Made by a program: the position numbers and the translations under genes. 64,000 nucleotides of DNA from Frateuria_A sp051900535. GTDB lineage: Bacteria; Pseudomonadota; Gammaproteobacteria; Xanthomonadales; Rhodanobacteraceae. The stretch lies in assembly GCF_051900535.1 (NCBI RefSeq), contig NZ_JBHZGI010000003.1, forward strand, positions 310,001 through 374,000, written 5' to 3'. Below are positions 51,910-61,254 of this stretch, one piece after another. The notes beneath the pieces were generated by a model. That model was not told the origin of the DNA. It saw only the letters and a list, made by a program, of their open reading frames with translations, and ran no database searches. Numbering within the stretch: position 1 is the first letter of the stretch; the number at the start of each line of letters is the position of its first letter.

Positions 51910-52425
51910 TCAGCGGATGCCGACCCCGACGCCTACGCCGAAGTGCACGTTGTTCTTGCCCTTGCTCATCTCGTCCGCAGTCCACACGTGCGACTGGTTC
52001 ACCTGCACCAGCGGGAACACGTAGTCGGCCTGGCCGACCTTGCCGGCGCGGCTGCCGTTGAGCTGGCCGTTCACCGTGATCAGGCCGCCGGCCGGGTAAT
52101 CGAGCGATTCCACGTAGCCGGGCATCACCGCGATGAACCGGCCGCTGCCGCTGTCGTTGGCCTGCGGCCGCTGCGACTTGTCCAGCGGGTAGGCGAGGAT
52201 TTCCACCTCGCTGTGGTCGGCGAGGTTGCTGACGCCGACGATGCGCCCGCCCCAGATCACCTGTTGGCTGGCGAACTGCTCGGGCGACTGCGCGACCTGG
52301 AACGGCGCGGCACTCACCGCGTTTGGCGAAGGCTTGTAGATCGGCGCGGGAGCGCAGGCGGCCAGTACCAGCAGCGTGGCGGGCACGAGCGAGCGGAACA
52401 TGATCGAAGCGAGGCGGATGCGCAT
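51910..52425 (-). CDS. Slp-family outer-membrane lipoprotein
   Basis: A 171-residue protein with AGGAG before the ATG at 52425 and a lipoprotein signal ending LVLAAC (Cys24). The mature domain shows the Slp pattern: QVIWGGRIVGVSNLADHSEVEILAYPLDKSQRP, GRFIAVMPGYVESLDYPAGGLITVNGQLNG. E. coli Slp is starvation-induced and associated with acid and stationary-phase stress; the molecular role is unknown. Confidence 0.88.
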   Translation of the reverse strand: MRIRLASIMFRSLVPATLLVLAACAPAPIYKPSPNAVSAAPFQVAQSPEQFASQQVIWGGRIVGVSNLADHSEVEILAYPLDKSQRPQANDSGSGRFIAVMPGYVESLDYPAGGLITVNGQLNGSRAGKVGQADYVFPLVQVNQSHVWTADEMSKGKNNVHFGVGVGVGIR

Positions 52426-52488
52426 GGCGGGCTCCTGACCTGGGCGAGGAAAAGCGCGGCGGGGATGCCGTCGCGGTCCGGAGCGAGC

Positions 52489-53409
52489 TTAGCGGCGACC
52501 GTGTGAACGCGGTAGCGGCGACGGTTGCGGCGCGGCGCCTTCCTCGAGCAGCCAATCCAGCCGCCATTCCGCCGGGCGTTCCTGCGCGAGCAGCCGGGAC
52601 AGCGCGCGCAAAGGCTCGCGCAGGGTGTCGTCCAGTTTCCACGGCGCGTTGAGGATCGCCATGCCCGAGCCGTTCAGCCGCAGCGGCGAGTCGTCCGGAT
52701 GCACCAGGAGTTCGGCGCGCAGCACACGGCGGGCGCCGCTGTGGCCGAGCCAGCGCAGGAACGGCTGCACCTGGCTGCGCTGCTTGATCGGATACCACAC
52801 GGCATAGATGCCGGTGGGCCAGCGCACCAGCGCGCCCTTGAGCGCCTGCTCGATCAACCGGTACTCGGCCTCCTGCGCCTCGTAGGGCGGGTCGATCAGC
52901 ACCAGCCCGCGCTTCTCCTTCGGCGGCAGCAGCGCCTTGAGCGCCTCGTAACCGTCGCGCTGGTGCACGTGCATGCGCTTGTCGTGCTGGAACAGCTCGC
53001 GCAGGCGCGACGCTTCCTCCGGCTGCAGCTCGCACAACTGGGCGCTGTCGCTCTCGCGCATCGCCACGGCCGCCTGCAGCGGCGATCCGGGATAAAGCTT
53101 CAGGCCGTGCTCGTTGCCGGGCATCGCCAGCAGGCCGTCCAGCCAGTGCCGCAGTAGCGGCGGCAGCGTGCCGCCCGCGCTGGCGTAGGGGCCCACGTCG
53201 GGGAACAGGAGCCGGCCCACGCCTTCGCGCCACTCGCCGGTCTTCTCCGCCTCCTTGCCTTCGAGCGCGTAGCAGCCGCTGCCCGCATGCGTGTCGATCA
53301 CGGCGAATGGCGTGGGCTTGGCCTTGAGCGCATCGATCAGCGCGGTAAGCACGACGTGCTTCAGGACATCGGCGAAGTTGCCGGCGTGGTAGGCGTGGCG
53401 GTAATTCAT
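52489..53409 (-). CDS. rlmJ: 23S rRNA (adenine(2030)-N6)-methyltransferase RlmJ
   Basis: A 306-residue SAM-dependent methyltransferase starting MNYRHAYHAGNFADVLKH, the highly conserved RlmJ opening. Motif I region: VIDTHAGSGCYAL; catalytic DPPYE in GLVLIDPPYEAQEAEY. The C-terminus carries a 20-25-residue extension relative to E. coli RlmJ. It methylates A2030 of 23S rRNA before ribosome assembly. Confidence 0.94.
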   Translation of the reverse strand: MNYRHAYHAGNFADVLKHVVLTALIDALKAKPTPFAVIDTHAGSGCYALEGKEAEKTGEWREGVGRLLFPDVGPYASAGGTLPPLLRHWLDGLLAMPGNEHGLKLYPGSPLQAAVAMRESDSAQLCELQPEEASRLRELFQHDKRMHVHQRDGYEALKALLPPKEKRGLVLIDPPYEAQEAEYRLIEQALKGALVRWPTGIYAVWYPIKQRSQVQPFLRWLGHSGARRVLRAELLVHPDDSPLRLNGSGMAILNAPWKLDDTLREPLRALSRLLAQERPAEWRLDWLLEEGAAPQPSPLPRSHGRR

Positions 53410-53460
53410 CGGGGAAGTATAGAGGCCGGCGGCCCGCTATCCGGTGGAAGCACGCAGGGC

Positions 53461-54387
53461 CTAGTCGGTGGTGCTGTGGGACTCGCTAACGCCGAGCAGC
53501 TCCGGCTGCGCCGGTTCCTGGCGGCGGCTCAGCCACGGGTGCACGAAGACCGCGGCCAGGATCACCGCCACCCCCAGGTAGAACGGCCACGTCAGCTCGC
53601 GCTGCTCGCCCAGCAGGAGCACGGCCAGCACGATGGCGTAGACCGGCTCCAGGTTCGTCACCATCTGCGTGCCGAAAGCGCTCAGGTGGCGCAGCGCCAC
53701 CAGCGCCAGCGCAAACGGCAGCAGCGTGCAGCCGAAGGACAGCAGCACCAGCAGGATGGCGTCATGCAGTCCGGGGAGGACGAACGCGTTGCCCGCGTGA
53801 GGCAGCAGGGGCGCCAGCAGGCCCAGGAACAACGTGCCGGTGCCCAGTTCCAGGCAGGTCACCGTAAGCGGGTCGCCGTGCTCGACCAGTCGCTTGTTGC
53901 ACGCGCTGAACAGCGCCACCAGCAGCGCCGAGGCCGTTCCCACGACCAGGCCCAACCGCATCGCGGTGGGTACGCCGCCGACCACCATCGCCACGCCCGG
54001 CACCACCGCCACGCCGAGCAGCAGCTCGCGCGGGTCGAAGCGGCGGCGCGCGATCCACGGCTCCACGAAAGCCAGGAACACCGGTCCCAGCGCGATGCAG
54101 GTGGCGCCGACCGATGCGTTGGAGAGCTTGATCGCCGCATAGAAAGTGAGCCAGTGCAGCGACACCAGCACGCCGATGCCCGCATAGGCCCAGCGCAGCC
54201 GCGCCGGCATCGCCCTGAGCCCGCGCCAGACGCGCGGCGTCACCATCAGCGCCACCGTCACCAGCAGCATGCGCCACCACACCAGCGCCGCCGCCGGCAG
54301 CGTGATCAGCTTGCCGAGGATCGCGGTGAAGCCCCACAACACCACGCAGAAGTGGATCTGCAGGCGGGCCTTGCTGATGGCTTGCAT
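53461..54387 (-). CDS. DMT-superfamily (EamA) transporter
   Basis: A 308-residue protein with about ten transmembrane helices in two EamA repeats (FCVVLWGFTAILGKLI..., and YAIVLAVLLLGEQRELTWPFYLGVAVILAAVF). It is a drug/metabolite-type exporter; the substrate is not evident. It is divergent in neighbourhood from the porin locus and shows no operon partner. Confidence 0.88.
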   Translation of the reverse strand: MQAISKARLQIHFCVVLWGFTAILGKLITLPAAALVWWRMLLVTVALMVTPRVWRGLRAMPARLRWAYAGIGVLVSLHWLTFYAAIKLSNASVGATCIALGPVFLAFVEPWIARRRFDPRELLLGVAVVPGVAMVVGGVPTAMRLGLVVGTASALLVALFSACNKRLVEHGDPLTVTCLELGTGTLFLGLLAPLLPHAGNAFVLPGLHDAILLVLLSFGCTLLPFALALVALRHLSAFGTQMVTNLEPVYAIVLAVLLLGEQRELTWPFYLGVAVILAAVFVHPWLSRRQEPAQPELLGVSESHSTTD

Positions 54388-54556
54388 GGGGAGGTCGCGG
54401 TAGGGGAGGCGCGCAATTGTAGGTGGACGGGGCGCCGGAGGAGGGTTCCGGATATCGCCGAACCCTCACGCCGGAAGGAAAGGACGTCGACACCCGGACG
54501 AGGACTCGGGCGGAGCGTGGTGCACGCGCGCCCGAGGATCGCTCACCCGACGGGTA

Positions 54557-55471
54557 CTACTTCGCTTCGCGCGAAGGGATGCCAATGCTGCACAGGTCGA
54601 TCTTCCCCGCCGGCACCGTATAGAACGCATCGCGACGGTTCCGCTTGGCCTCGACCAGTTTCGCGAAGGTGGGGCTGTCGGTCCGCAGCACCTCGATCTT
54701 CGGTCGCTCGGCCTTGGGCATGTCGGCCACCAGACGCATGGACTGGATCTTCACGCGCTGCGTCTTGTCCGTATAGAACCCCATCGGCGCCGGCCCGCGG
54801 GGCATGGCCGAGAGCAGTTCCATGCCGTCGATCACGCGTCCGGCGACCGCGAGATTGCGATCCAGCCCGCGCGGCGCCTGGCCGATGATGGCGTAGAGCG
54901 CGCTGCCGTTGCCCGTCTCGGGACCGACGTCGCGGGCGACGCCGACCGTCCCGTAGCAATGCGCGATCCATTCGCGCCCCGCAGCCGGATCGCGCGCCAC
55001 GGGGAAACCCTCCGAGAAACCCACCTGCGGCGCATAGACGTCGCCGTCGGGCAGCGGCGTCCACTCGAGCTTCGCATCCATCGCGCGGGTGAATTCCGGC
55101 GGCAGCGTCTTCTTCGCCGTACCCAAAGGCTTGATGTGCGCCTTGTCCTCGTCGTCCGCCGCCGGATCGTCCCACTGGGTGACGAAGTTGTCCTGCACGC
55201 GCACGATCGCCAGCCCGTCGAAGTAGTGCTCGTGCACCATCGTGCGGATGTTGGCCGCGTGCAGCGGAGTGAAGTCCGGCGCCAGCTCGATCAGCACGTG
55301 GCCGCCGGGCAGCTCCATGTCGATCAGGTTGGAGGGATCGGGCGTGCGCCACTCCTGCGGCCGGGACTGGGCCAGCAGTTCCTTGGGGGTGGGCGTGGGC
55401 CTGGCTTCGTCGGCCAGCGCGGGCAGGGCAAGGAGGCTGGCGAGCGTAAAGGCGAGAAGCGTACGGCGCAT
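54557..55471 (-). CDS. Secreted cyclophilin-type peptidyl-prolyl isomerase, long form
   Basis: A 304-residue protein starting at ATG 55471 with a signal peptide (MRRTLLAFTLASLLALPALA). The cyclophilin core is recognisable (MELPGGHVLIELAPDFTPLHAANIRTMVHEHYFDGLAIVRVQDNFVTQWDD, ...GNGSALYAIIGQAPRGLDRNLAVAGRVIDGMELL). It is diverged, with an insertion of about 60 residues in the middle and a long C-terminal tail. Catalytic activity is uncertain because the FHR and QFF segments are replaced by IVRVQ and ALYAI. Confidence 0.82.
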   Translation of the reverse strand: MRRTLLAFTLASLLALPALADEARPTPTPKELLAQSRPQEWRTPDPSNLIDMELPGGHVLIELAPDFTPLHAANIRTMVHEHYFDGLAIVRVQDNFVTQWDDPAADDEDKAHIKPLGTAKKTLPPEFTRAMDAKLEWTPLPDGDVYAPQVGFSEGFPVARDPAAGREWIAHCYGTVGVARDVGPETGNGSALYAIIGQAPRGLDRNLAVAGRVIDGMELLSAMPRGPAPMGFYTDKTQRVKIQSMRLVADMPKAERPKIEVLRTDSPTFAKLVEAKRNRRDAFYTVPAGKIDLCSIGIPSREAK

Positions 55472-55711
55472 GCTTAAGGTCCCTGCAGGCTTGGATGAGG
55501 CTCGAAGCTTATAGCGTTCGCCCCGGGCGTGCGGGGCGCCGGGTGTACGCGATCCGGCGAATGCGTGGGACAATGCGCGCCTGTTCCGGCGCCTGTTTCG
55601 CTTTCGTCAATCGCACGCCTTACCGATGGCGAACGTCCAGTGGATCACCGGCTAACCAGCGCCCTGTTATTCCAGCATCGAACCAAGGGCTTTCTTTGGA
55701 TGGGAGCGATC

Positions 55712-56863
55712 ATGCGTCTACGTATCCTGGCGGCGGCCGTCCTGGCCTGCGGACTGGCCCAACCCGCGCTTGCGGGCGATTCGGACCAGTGGCCCACCAG
55801 CGTGGAACTGGGCAACGGTGTCAACGTCGGCCTCAAGGGCCTGCTGCAATACGACGTCAACCAGTTCACCGACGACCGGCTGCCCGACGGGACCGACCGG
55901 TTCGACGACGCGCACACCTGGCGGCGGCAGGAGTTCAATCTCTACGTCGAGAAAAAGGGCGTCTTTACGGCCAACGCCGGCTACGACTTCCAGGCCAACA
56001 GCTGGGTCGACAATTACATCGGCGTGGAAACCAAAGCCGGCCGCTTCCGCCTGGGCCAGTTCAAGACGCCGGTCGGTTGGGAAGACGGCAACATCGCCAC
56101 CGGCAACGTGACCTTCATGGAGCGCAGCCTGCCCGAGCAGGCGGTCTACGAGGGACGCCGCGTCGGCCTCGACTGGGTGTACCAGGGCATCCCGCACTGG
56201 CTGCTGCAGGCAGGGTTCTTCACGCGGCACGATCTCAACGACGATGCGGCGGGCGAGTCCTTCGCCGGAAGGGTCGTGTACAACCCGGTCGCCGAAAAGG
56301 GAGAGGTGATTCACCTGGGTCTTTCGGCGTCGCGCGAACTGCGGGACGACCGCACCGGCCGCATCCGCGCGCGCCCGGAGGTGAACCTGACGCCGGTGCG
56401 CCTGGTCGACACCGGTACGCTCGATGGCGTCGACCGGCTCGACCGGCTCGACCGCGAGGGGCTGGAAGCCGCGTGGATCCACGGGCCCGTGCTGCTGCAG
56501 GGCGAATACCTGGCGATGCAGGCAGTGCGCCCGGAAGCGGGCGACTTCCACAGCCGCGGCTACTACGTGTTCGGGACATGGGCACTCACCGGCGAGTCAC
56601 GCGACTACAAGTCCGGGGCGATCGGCGGGCTGAAGCCGGGGCACGACTGGGGTGCGCTGGAACTGGCCCTGCGCTACGCCACGCTCGATCTGGACGACGG
56701 CGCGGTGATGGGCGGGCGCGAACACGACTGGACGCTGGGCCTGAACTGGTACATCGACAGCCATTTCAAGCTGCAGGCCAACGTCATCCGCGCCTTCAGC
56801 GACCGGGGCAACCTACCGCTGGATCCCACCATCTACGCGCTGCGCGCCCAGCTCAGCTTCTGA
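55712..56863 (+). CDS. OprP/OprO-type anion-selective outer-membrane porin
   Basis: A 383-residue protein; ATG 55712 is preferred because GGGAG lies 7 nt upstream, though ATG 55700 is in frame. A signal peptide is present (MRLRILAAAVLACGLAQPALA). The barrel has the OprP pattern: NLYVEKKGVFTANAGYDFQ, FRLGQFKTPVGWEDG, FMERSLPEQA, and C-terminal Phe (LRAQLSF). OprP/OprO homologues pass phosphate or pyrophosphate. The position facing the sulfate ABC operon suggests that sulfate or another oxyanion could be the substrate here. The 3' end overlaps cysA by 51 bp on the other strand. Confidence 0.88.
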   Translation: MRLRILAAAVLACGLAQPALAGDSDQWPTSVELGNGVNVGLKGLLQYDVNQFTDDRLPDGTDRFDDAHTWRRQEFNLYVEKKGVFTANAGYDFQANSWVDNYIGVETKAGRFRLGQFKTPVGWEDGNIATGNVTFMERSLPEQAVYEGRRVGLDWVYQGIPHWLLQAGFFTRHDLNDDAAGESFAGRVVYNPVAEKGEVIHLGLSASRELRDDRTGRIRARPEVNLTPVRLVDTGTLDGVDRLDRLDREGLEAAWIHGPVLLQGEYLAMQAVRPEAGDFHSRGYYVFGTWALTGESRDYKSGAIGGLKPGHDWGALELALRYATLDLDDGAVMGGREHDWTLGLNWYIDSHFKLQANVIRAFSDRGNLPLDPTIYALRAQLSF

Positions 56864-58000
56864 ACGCTTGATCGGCAGGCGGACCGGCGGGCTCACCGCG
56901 CCGGCCCGCCAAAGCCAGCGATCGTCGGCGACGGGTTTGTCCTCGCGGTCGAGCGGGAAGATCACCGCATGGCTGGGCGAGACGAACAAGTCCGCGCCGG
57001 CTTGCAGCCCCATCCGCGCCAGGTCCTCGCTGGCGATGTCGGCTTCCAGCGGGTGGTCTAGCGCCGCCACCTCCAGGTCCAGGTGCGCCACGCTGCCGGC
57101 GAGGTAGACGTGTCGCAGGCGCGCGCGCCACGCGCCTGCCGTCGGCGTGGCCGACAGGGTCAGGTGTTCCGGCCGCACGTAGGCGATCGCCTGCGCATGC
57201 TCGCCGGCCCACGGCTCGTCGGCGAAGATCCAGCCGCCGGCGAGGAAGCGTCCGCCCTCGCGGCGCAAGGTCAACCGGTTGACCTTGCCGATGAACTCGC
57301 AGACGAACGGCGTGGCCGGTTGTTGGTAGATCTCCCGCGGCGTGCCGACCTGCTCGATGCGCCCGCGGTTCATCACCGCGATGCGGTCGGCCAGTTCCAG
57401 CGCCTCCTCCTGGTCGTGGGTGACGAACACGGTGGTCAGGCCCAGCTCCTCGTGCAGCCGGCGCAGCCAGCGGCGCAGGGTCACGCGGACCTGGGCATCC
57501 AGCGCGCCGAAGGGTTCGTCGAGCAGCAGCAGGTCCGGCTCGACGGCCAGCGCGCGCGCGAGTGCCACGCGCTGGCGCTGGCCACCGGAAAGCTGCGAGG
57601 GAAAGCGCTGGCCGAAACCGTCCAGCTGCACGCGCTTGAGCAACTGCTCGACGCGCGTGTCGATCTCGTGGCGCTTCGGACGCGTGCGCCGCGACCGCAC
57701 GCGCAGGCCGAAGGCCACGTTCTCCGCCACGGTCAGGTGGCGGAACAACGCGTAGTGCTGGAACACCAGCCCGACGTTGCGCTCGCGCGGCGCGGCGGCC
57801 AGGTAGTCCTTGCCGTTGAAATTCACCTGGCCGCTCTCCGGGTAGTCGAGCCCGGCAAGGATGCGCAGCAGCGTCGTCTTGCCCGATCCCGAAGGACCGA
57901 GCAGCGCCAGGAACTCGCCCGGCGCGATCGACAGGCTGACGTCGTTGAGCGCGGGGTAATCGGAGAAGCGGCGGTTGAGGCGGGTCAGTTCGAGAGTCAT
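56813..58000 (-). CDS. cysA: Sulfate/thiosulfate ABC transporter ATP-binding protein CysA
   Basis: A 395-residue ATPase with Walker A GPSGSGKTT, Q-loop, signature LSGGQRQRVALARAL, Walker B LLLLDEPFGALD and H-loop FVTHDQEEALELADR. The C-terminal TOBE-like regulatory domain follows. It is about 30-50 residues longer than usual CysA; the extra C-terminus lies partly in the 51-bp tail-to-tail overlap with the porin gene. It energises sulfate uptake with CysT/CysW. A 102-bp gap with a dispersed repeat separates it from cysW. Confidence 0.94.
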   Translation of the reverse strand: MTLELTRLNRRFSDYPALNDVSLSIAPGEFLALLGPSGSGKTTLLRILAGLDYPESGQVNFNGKDYLAAAPRERNVGLVFQHYALFRHLTVAENVAFGLRVRSRRTRPKRHEIDTRVEQLLKRVQLDGFGQRFPSQLSGGQRQRVALARALAVEPDLLLLDEPFGALDAQVRVTLRRWLRRLHEELGLTTVFVTHDQEEALELADRIAVMNRGRIEQVGTPREIYQQPATPFVCEFIGKVNRLTLRREGGRFLAGGWIFADEPWAGEHAQAIAYVRPEHLTLSATPTAGAWRARLRHVYLAGSVAHLDLEVAALDHPLEADIASEDLARMGLQAGADLFVSPSHAVIFPLDREDKPVADDRWLWRAGAVSPPVRLPIKRSEAELGAQRVDGGIQR

Positions 58001-58046
58001 GCGTCGTCTCCGGGAAAGGTCGTATGGCAGGCGCCGAGCGGCTTCC

Positions 58047-58073
58047 TGCAGGAGCGCACTCGGGCGCGACCGT
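58047..58073. repeat. GGAGCGC-type dispersed repeat between cysW and cysA
   Basis: CTGCAGGAGCGCACTCGGGCGCGAC is a single arm of the palindromic family seen at 1560-1622. It sits inside the sulfate operon and could influence relative cysA expression or mRNA stability. Confidence 0.5.
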
Positions 58074-58102
58074 CATTGGCAATAGTGCGAAGGGTCATGA
58101 CA

Positions 58103-58963
58103 TCACCGCCCACCGGGCGCGTGCGAAGCGATCTCGTCGCCGTAGCGCCACTCCAGCACGGTCTTGATGGCGAGCGTCAGCAACGCCAGCAGCGCCAGCA
58201 GCGAAGCCACGGCGAAGGCGCCGACGTAGTCGTACTCGTTGTAGCGCATCTCCACTTCGAGCGGGATCGTGGTGGTGAGGCCGCGGATGTGCCCGGACAC
58301 CACCGACACCGCGCCGAACTCGCCCATCGCGCGCGCATTGCACAGCAGCACGCCGTAGAGCAGCGCCCAGCGGATGTTCGGCAGCGTCACGCGGAAGAAC
58401 ATCTGCCAGCCGTTGGCGCCCAGCACGCGGGCCGCTTCCTCCTCTTCGTTGCCCTGCGCCTGCATCAGCGGGATCAGTTCGCGCGCCACGAACGGCAAGG
58501 TGATGAACATCGTGGCCAGCACCAGTCCGGGCACGGCGAAGATGATGCTCACGCCATGGGCCTCCAGCCATGGTCCGAACCAGCCCTGCGCGCCGAACAA
58601 CAGCACGTAGACCAGGCCGGAGATCACCGGCGAGACCGAGAAGGGCAGGTCGATGAAGGCGCCGAGCAGCGCCTTTCCGGGAAACTCGAAGCGCGCCATC
58701 ACCCATGCCGCGGCGATGCCGAACACCAGGTTCACCGGTACCGCGATCGCGGCCACCAGCACGGTCAGCCAGATCGCCGAGCGTGCCTCGTCCTGGCGGA
58801 TGGCATCGAAGTAGGCACCTGCACCCTGTCGGAACGCCTCGACAAACACGGCCGTCAGGGGCAGCAACAGGAACACGATCAGGAACGCCACCGCGGCGAG
58901 CGTGAGCAGGGCCCGCCCGAGCAGCCGCGGCCAACCGAAGGAACGCGAATGGCGCCGACTCAT
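58103..58963 (-). CDS. cysW: Sulfate ABC transporter permease CysW
   Basis: A 286-residue integral membrane permease (six helices) with the EAA-type loop EEEEAARVLGANGWQMFFRVTLPNI that contacts CysA, plus FIDLPFSVSPVISGLVYVLLFG. Its ATG (58963) overlaps the cysT stop by 4 nt (ATGA). Confidence 0.94.
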   Translation of the reverse strand: MSRRHSRSFGWPRLLGRALLTLAAVAFLIVFLLLPLTAVFVEAFRQGAGAYFDAIRQDEARSAIWLTVLVAAIAVPVNLVFGIAAAWVMARFEFPGKALLGAFIDLPFSVSPVISGLVYVLLFGAQGWFGPWLEAHGVSIIFAVPGLVLATMFITLPFVARELIPLMQAQGNEEEEAARVLGANGWQMFFRVTLPNIRWALLYGVLLCNARAMGEFGAVSVVSGHIRGLTTTIPLEVEMRYNEYDYVGAFAVASLLALLALLTLAIKTVLEWRYGDEIASHAPGGR

Positions 58964-59784
58964 GGCGTGACCTCCGCCCAGCGATGGCTCCAGCGCTGCA
59001 GCAGCGTGATCACCAGCAGCAGCACGAAGGAGAACGCCAGCATCGCCACGCCAAGGGCCGCCGCCCCGGCGTAGTCGAACTGTTCGAGACTCTGCACGAT
59101 CAAGAGCGGCGCGATCTCCGATTTCATCGGAATGTTGCCGGCGATGAAGATCACCGAACCGTACTCGCCCACCGCGCGCGCCAGCGCCAGTGCGAAGCCG
59201 GTCAGCAACGTCGGCAGCAGCATCGGCAGGATCACCTTGACGAAGATCTGCCAGCGCCGCGCGCCCAGCGTCTCGGCCGCTTCCTCGACGTCGTGCTCGA
59301 GCGTCTCCAGCACCGGCTGCAGCGTGCGCACCACGAACGGGAACCCGACGAAGACCATCGCCACCAGCACGCCCCACGGCGTGTAGGCGACCTTGATGCC
59401 GAGCGCGGCCAGCCACCGCCCGATCCAGCCGTTGGGCGCGTACAGCGCGGTCAGCGCGATGCCGGCCACCGCCGTGGGCAGCGCGAAGGGCAGGTCGACC
59501 ACCGCGTCGAAAAGGCGCCGGCCCGGGAAGCGGTAGCGCACCAGCACCCAAGCAACCAGCAGGCCGACCACCACGTTGATCGCCGCCGCCAGCGTGGCGC
59601 CGCCGAAGCTGAGCTTGAGCGCGGCCAGCGTGCGTGGCACCCGCAGCAGCTCGATCAGGCCGCCCAGCCCCAGCACGGAGGCTTTCCAGGCCAACGCCGC
59701 CAGCGGCAGCAGCACGATCAGGCCGAGATAGGTAAGCGAATAGCCGAGGCTCAGGTTGAAGCCGGGAAGAATGCGCCGCTTCAT
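58960..59784 (-). CDS. cysT: Sulfate ABC transporter permease CysT (CysU)
   Basis: A 274-residue permease with the EAA loop DVEEAAETLGARRWQIFVKVILPMLLPTLL and the conserved VVDLPFALPTAVAGIALTALY. It forms the heterodimeric channel with CysW. Its start is 1 nt after the stop of the binding-protein gene. Confidence 0.94.
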   Translation of the reverse strand: MKRRILPGFNLSLGYSLTYLGLIVLLPLAALAWKASVLGLGGLIELLRVPRTLAALKLSFGGATLAAAINVVVGLLVAWVLVRYRFPGRRLFDAVVDLPFALPTAVAGIALTALYAPNGWIGRWLAALGIKVAYTPWGVLVAMVFVGFPFVVRTLQPVLETLEHDVEEAAETLGARRWQIFVKVILPMLLPTLLTGFALALARAVGEYGSVIFIAGNIPMKSEIAPLLIVQSLEQFDYAGAAALGVAMLAFSFVLLLVITLLQRWSHRWAEVTP

Positions 59785-59785
59785 G

Positions 59786-60784
59786 TCAGCTCCCCGGTCC
59801 GATCTGGTCGAAGATCGCGCCGTCGGCGAAGAACTTCGCGTGGGCCTGGCGCCAATCGCCGAAGGTGTCCTTCAGCGTGAACAGCTGCACCTTCGGGAAC
59901 TGCCGTGCGAATTGCGCCATCACCTGCGGCGAGCGCGGGCGGTAGTAGTGCTTCGCGGCGATGGCCTGGCCCTGCGGCGAATAGAGGAACTTCAGGTAGG
60001 CCTCGGCCACCGCGCGCGTGCCGTGCTTGTCCACGTTGCGGTCGACCACGGCAACGGTGGGCTCGGCAAGGATGCTCATGGAGGGCACCACGATCTCCAC
60101 GTCGGCCCCGCCCATCTCCTGCTTGGCCAGCATGGCCTCGTTCTCCCACGCCAGCAGCACGTCGCCGATGCCGCGCTGGACGAAGGTGTTGGTGGCGCCG
60201 CGCGCGCCGGTGTCCAGCACGGGCACGTGCTTGAACAGCTCGTGCACGAAGGCCTTGGCCTTGGCCTCGTTGCCGCCCGGCTGCTTCAGCGCGTAGCCCC
60301 AGGCGGCCAGGAAATTCCAGCGCGCGCCGCCCGACGTCTTGGGATTGGGCGTGATGACCTGCACGCCCGGGCGCACCAGGTCGGACCAGTCGCGGATCTT
60401 CTTCGGGTTGCCTTTGCGCACCAGGAACACGACGGTCGAGGTGTAGGGCGCGCTGTTGTCCGGCAAGCGCTGCTGCCAGTTCGCGGGAATCAGGCCGCGA
60501 TCGGCCAGCACGTCGACGTCGTGGGCCAGCGCCAGCGTCACCACGTCGGCCGGCAATCCGTCGACCACGGCGCGCGCCTGCTTGCCCGAACCGCCGTGGG
60601 ACATGCGGACGACCACGTTGTCGCCGTGCTGCGCCTTCCACTGCGCGGCGAAGGCGGCGTTGGCGTCGCGATAGAGCTCCCGCGTGGGGTCGTAGGACGC
60701 GTTGAGCATCGTCACGCTCTTTGCCGCGACGGTGCCCGCGGCCAATGCGCCGAACACGGCGCAGATCGCAATCAACTTCTTCAT
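59786..60784 (-). CDS. sbp: Periplasmic sulfate-binding protein
   Basis: A 332-residue protein; ATG 60784 opens a signal peptide (MKKLIAICAVFGALAAGTVAA). Family features: MLNASYDPTRELYRDANAAF, SHGGSGKQARAVVDGLPADVVTLALAHDVD, NPKTSGGARWNFLAAWGYA and ENEAMLAKQEMG. It delivers sulfate or thiosulfate to CysTWA. It is the first structural gene of the operon, with a long upstream region. Confidence 0.94.
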   Translation of the reverse strand: MKKLIAICAVFGALAAGTVAAKSVTMLNASYDPTRELYRDANAAFAAQWKAQHGDNVVVRMSHGGSGKQARAVVDGLPADVVTLALAHDVDVLADRGLIPANWQQRLPDNSAPYTSTVVFLVRKGNPKKIRDWSDLVRPGVQVITPNPKTSGGARWNFLAAWGYALKQPGGNEAKAKAFVHELFKHVPVLDTGARGATNTFVQRGIGDVLLAWENEAMLAKQEMGGADVEIVVPSMSILAEPTVAVVDRNVDKHGTRAVAEAYLKFLYSPQGQAIAAKHYYRPRSPQVMAQFARQFPKVQLFTLKDTFGDWRQAHAKFFADGAIFDQIGPGS

Positions 60785-60916
60785 GGAGTCTCCCTGGCGA
60801 ACGACGGCTGTGGGCAATGCACGCGGTGTCCTCGCCGCAGGCGCAGACACCCGTTCCTGCGGCAGGGCCGCAGGCTGGCGTGATGGTTGTTTCCCTTGGG
60901 GAGCGGTTACGCCGGA

Positions 60917-61072
60917 TCAGGCCGGCGCAAAGCCGCGATGGCGGGAGCTGTCCCAGTCATCGAACGCTTCCCGCGGGAAGCGCCGGCGAGCGCCTGGACG
61001 ACGGGCCCGAGCAGCGGCGGGGGAGTCGGACCGGCGGCGGGGAGCGGTGTGGATGTCGAGTGCGTCGTGCAT
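60917..61072 (-). CDS. Possible small protein or leader peptide upstream of sbp
   Basis: A 51-codon frame from ATG (61070-61072) to TGA (60917-60919) with a good Shine-Dalgarno (GAGGTGG) 6 nt before the start. The product begins MHDALDIHTAPRRR and is rich in Arg, Ala and Asp; no family is recognised. The 470-bp interval 60785-61254 contains nothing else clearly coding. AT-richer sequence at 61155-61200 probably holds the sulfate-operon promoter, so this frame would lie in the leader. Confidence 0.3.
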   Translation of the reverse strand: MHDALDIHTAPRRRSDSPAAARARRPGARRRFPREAFDDWDSSRHRGFAPA

Positions 61073-61254
61073 GGTTTCCACCTCGGGGGATCGGCGTACT
61101 CGAGGCGGACTGCAACACAGCTCCCGTTAAGCATCCGCTAGGCATTCGTGGCGTTTCGCGTAGACAATTTCGTCCACTTTTCAATAACAAACGCGCGTTT
61201 CGGCCGGAGCCAAGAAAAGAGAGAAGCGGCGAAAGGAGTTTCCGGAGCGTGGCT

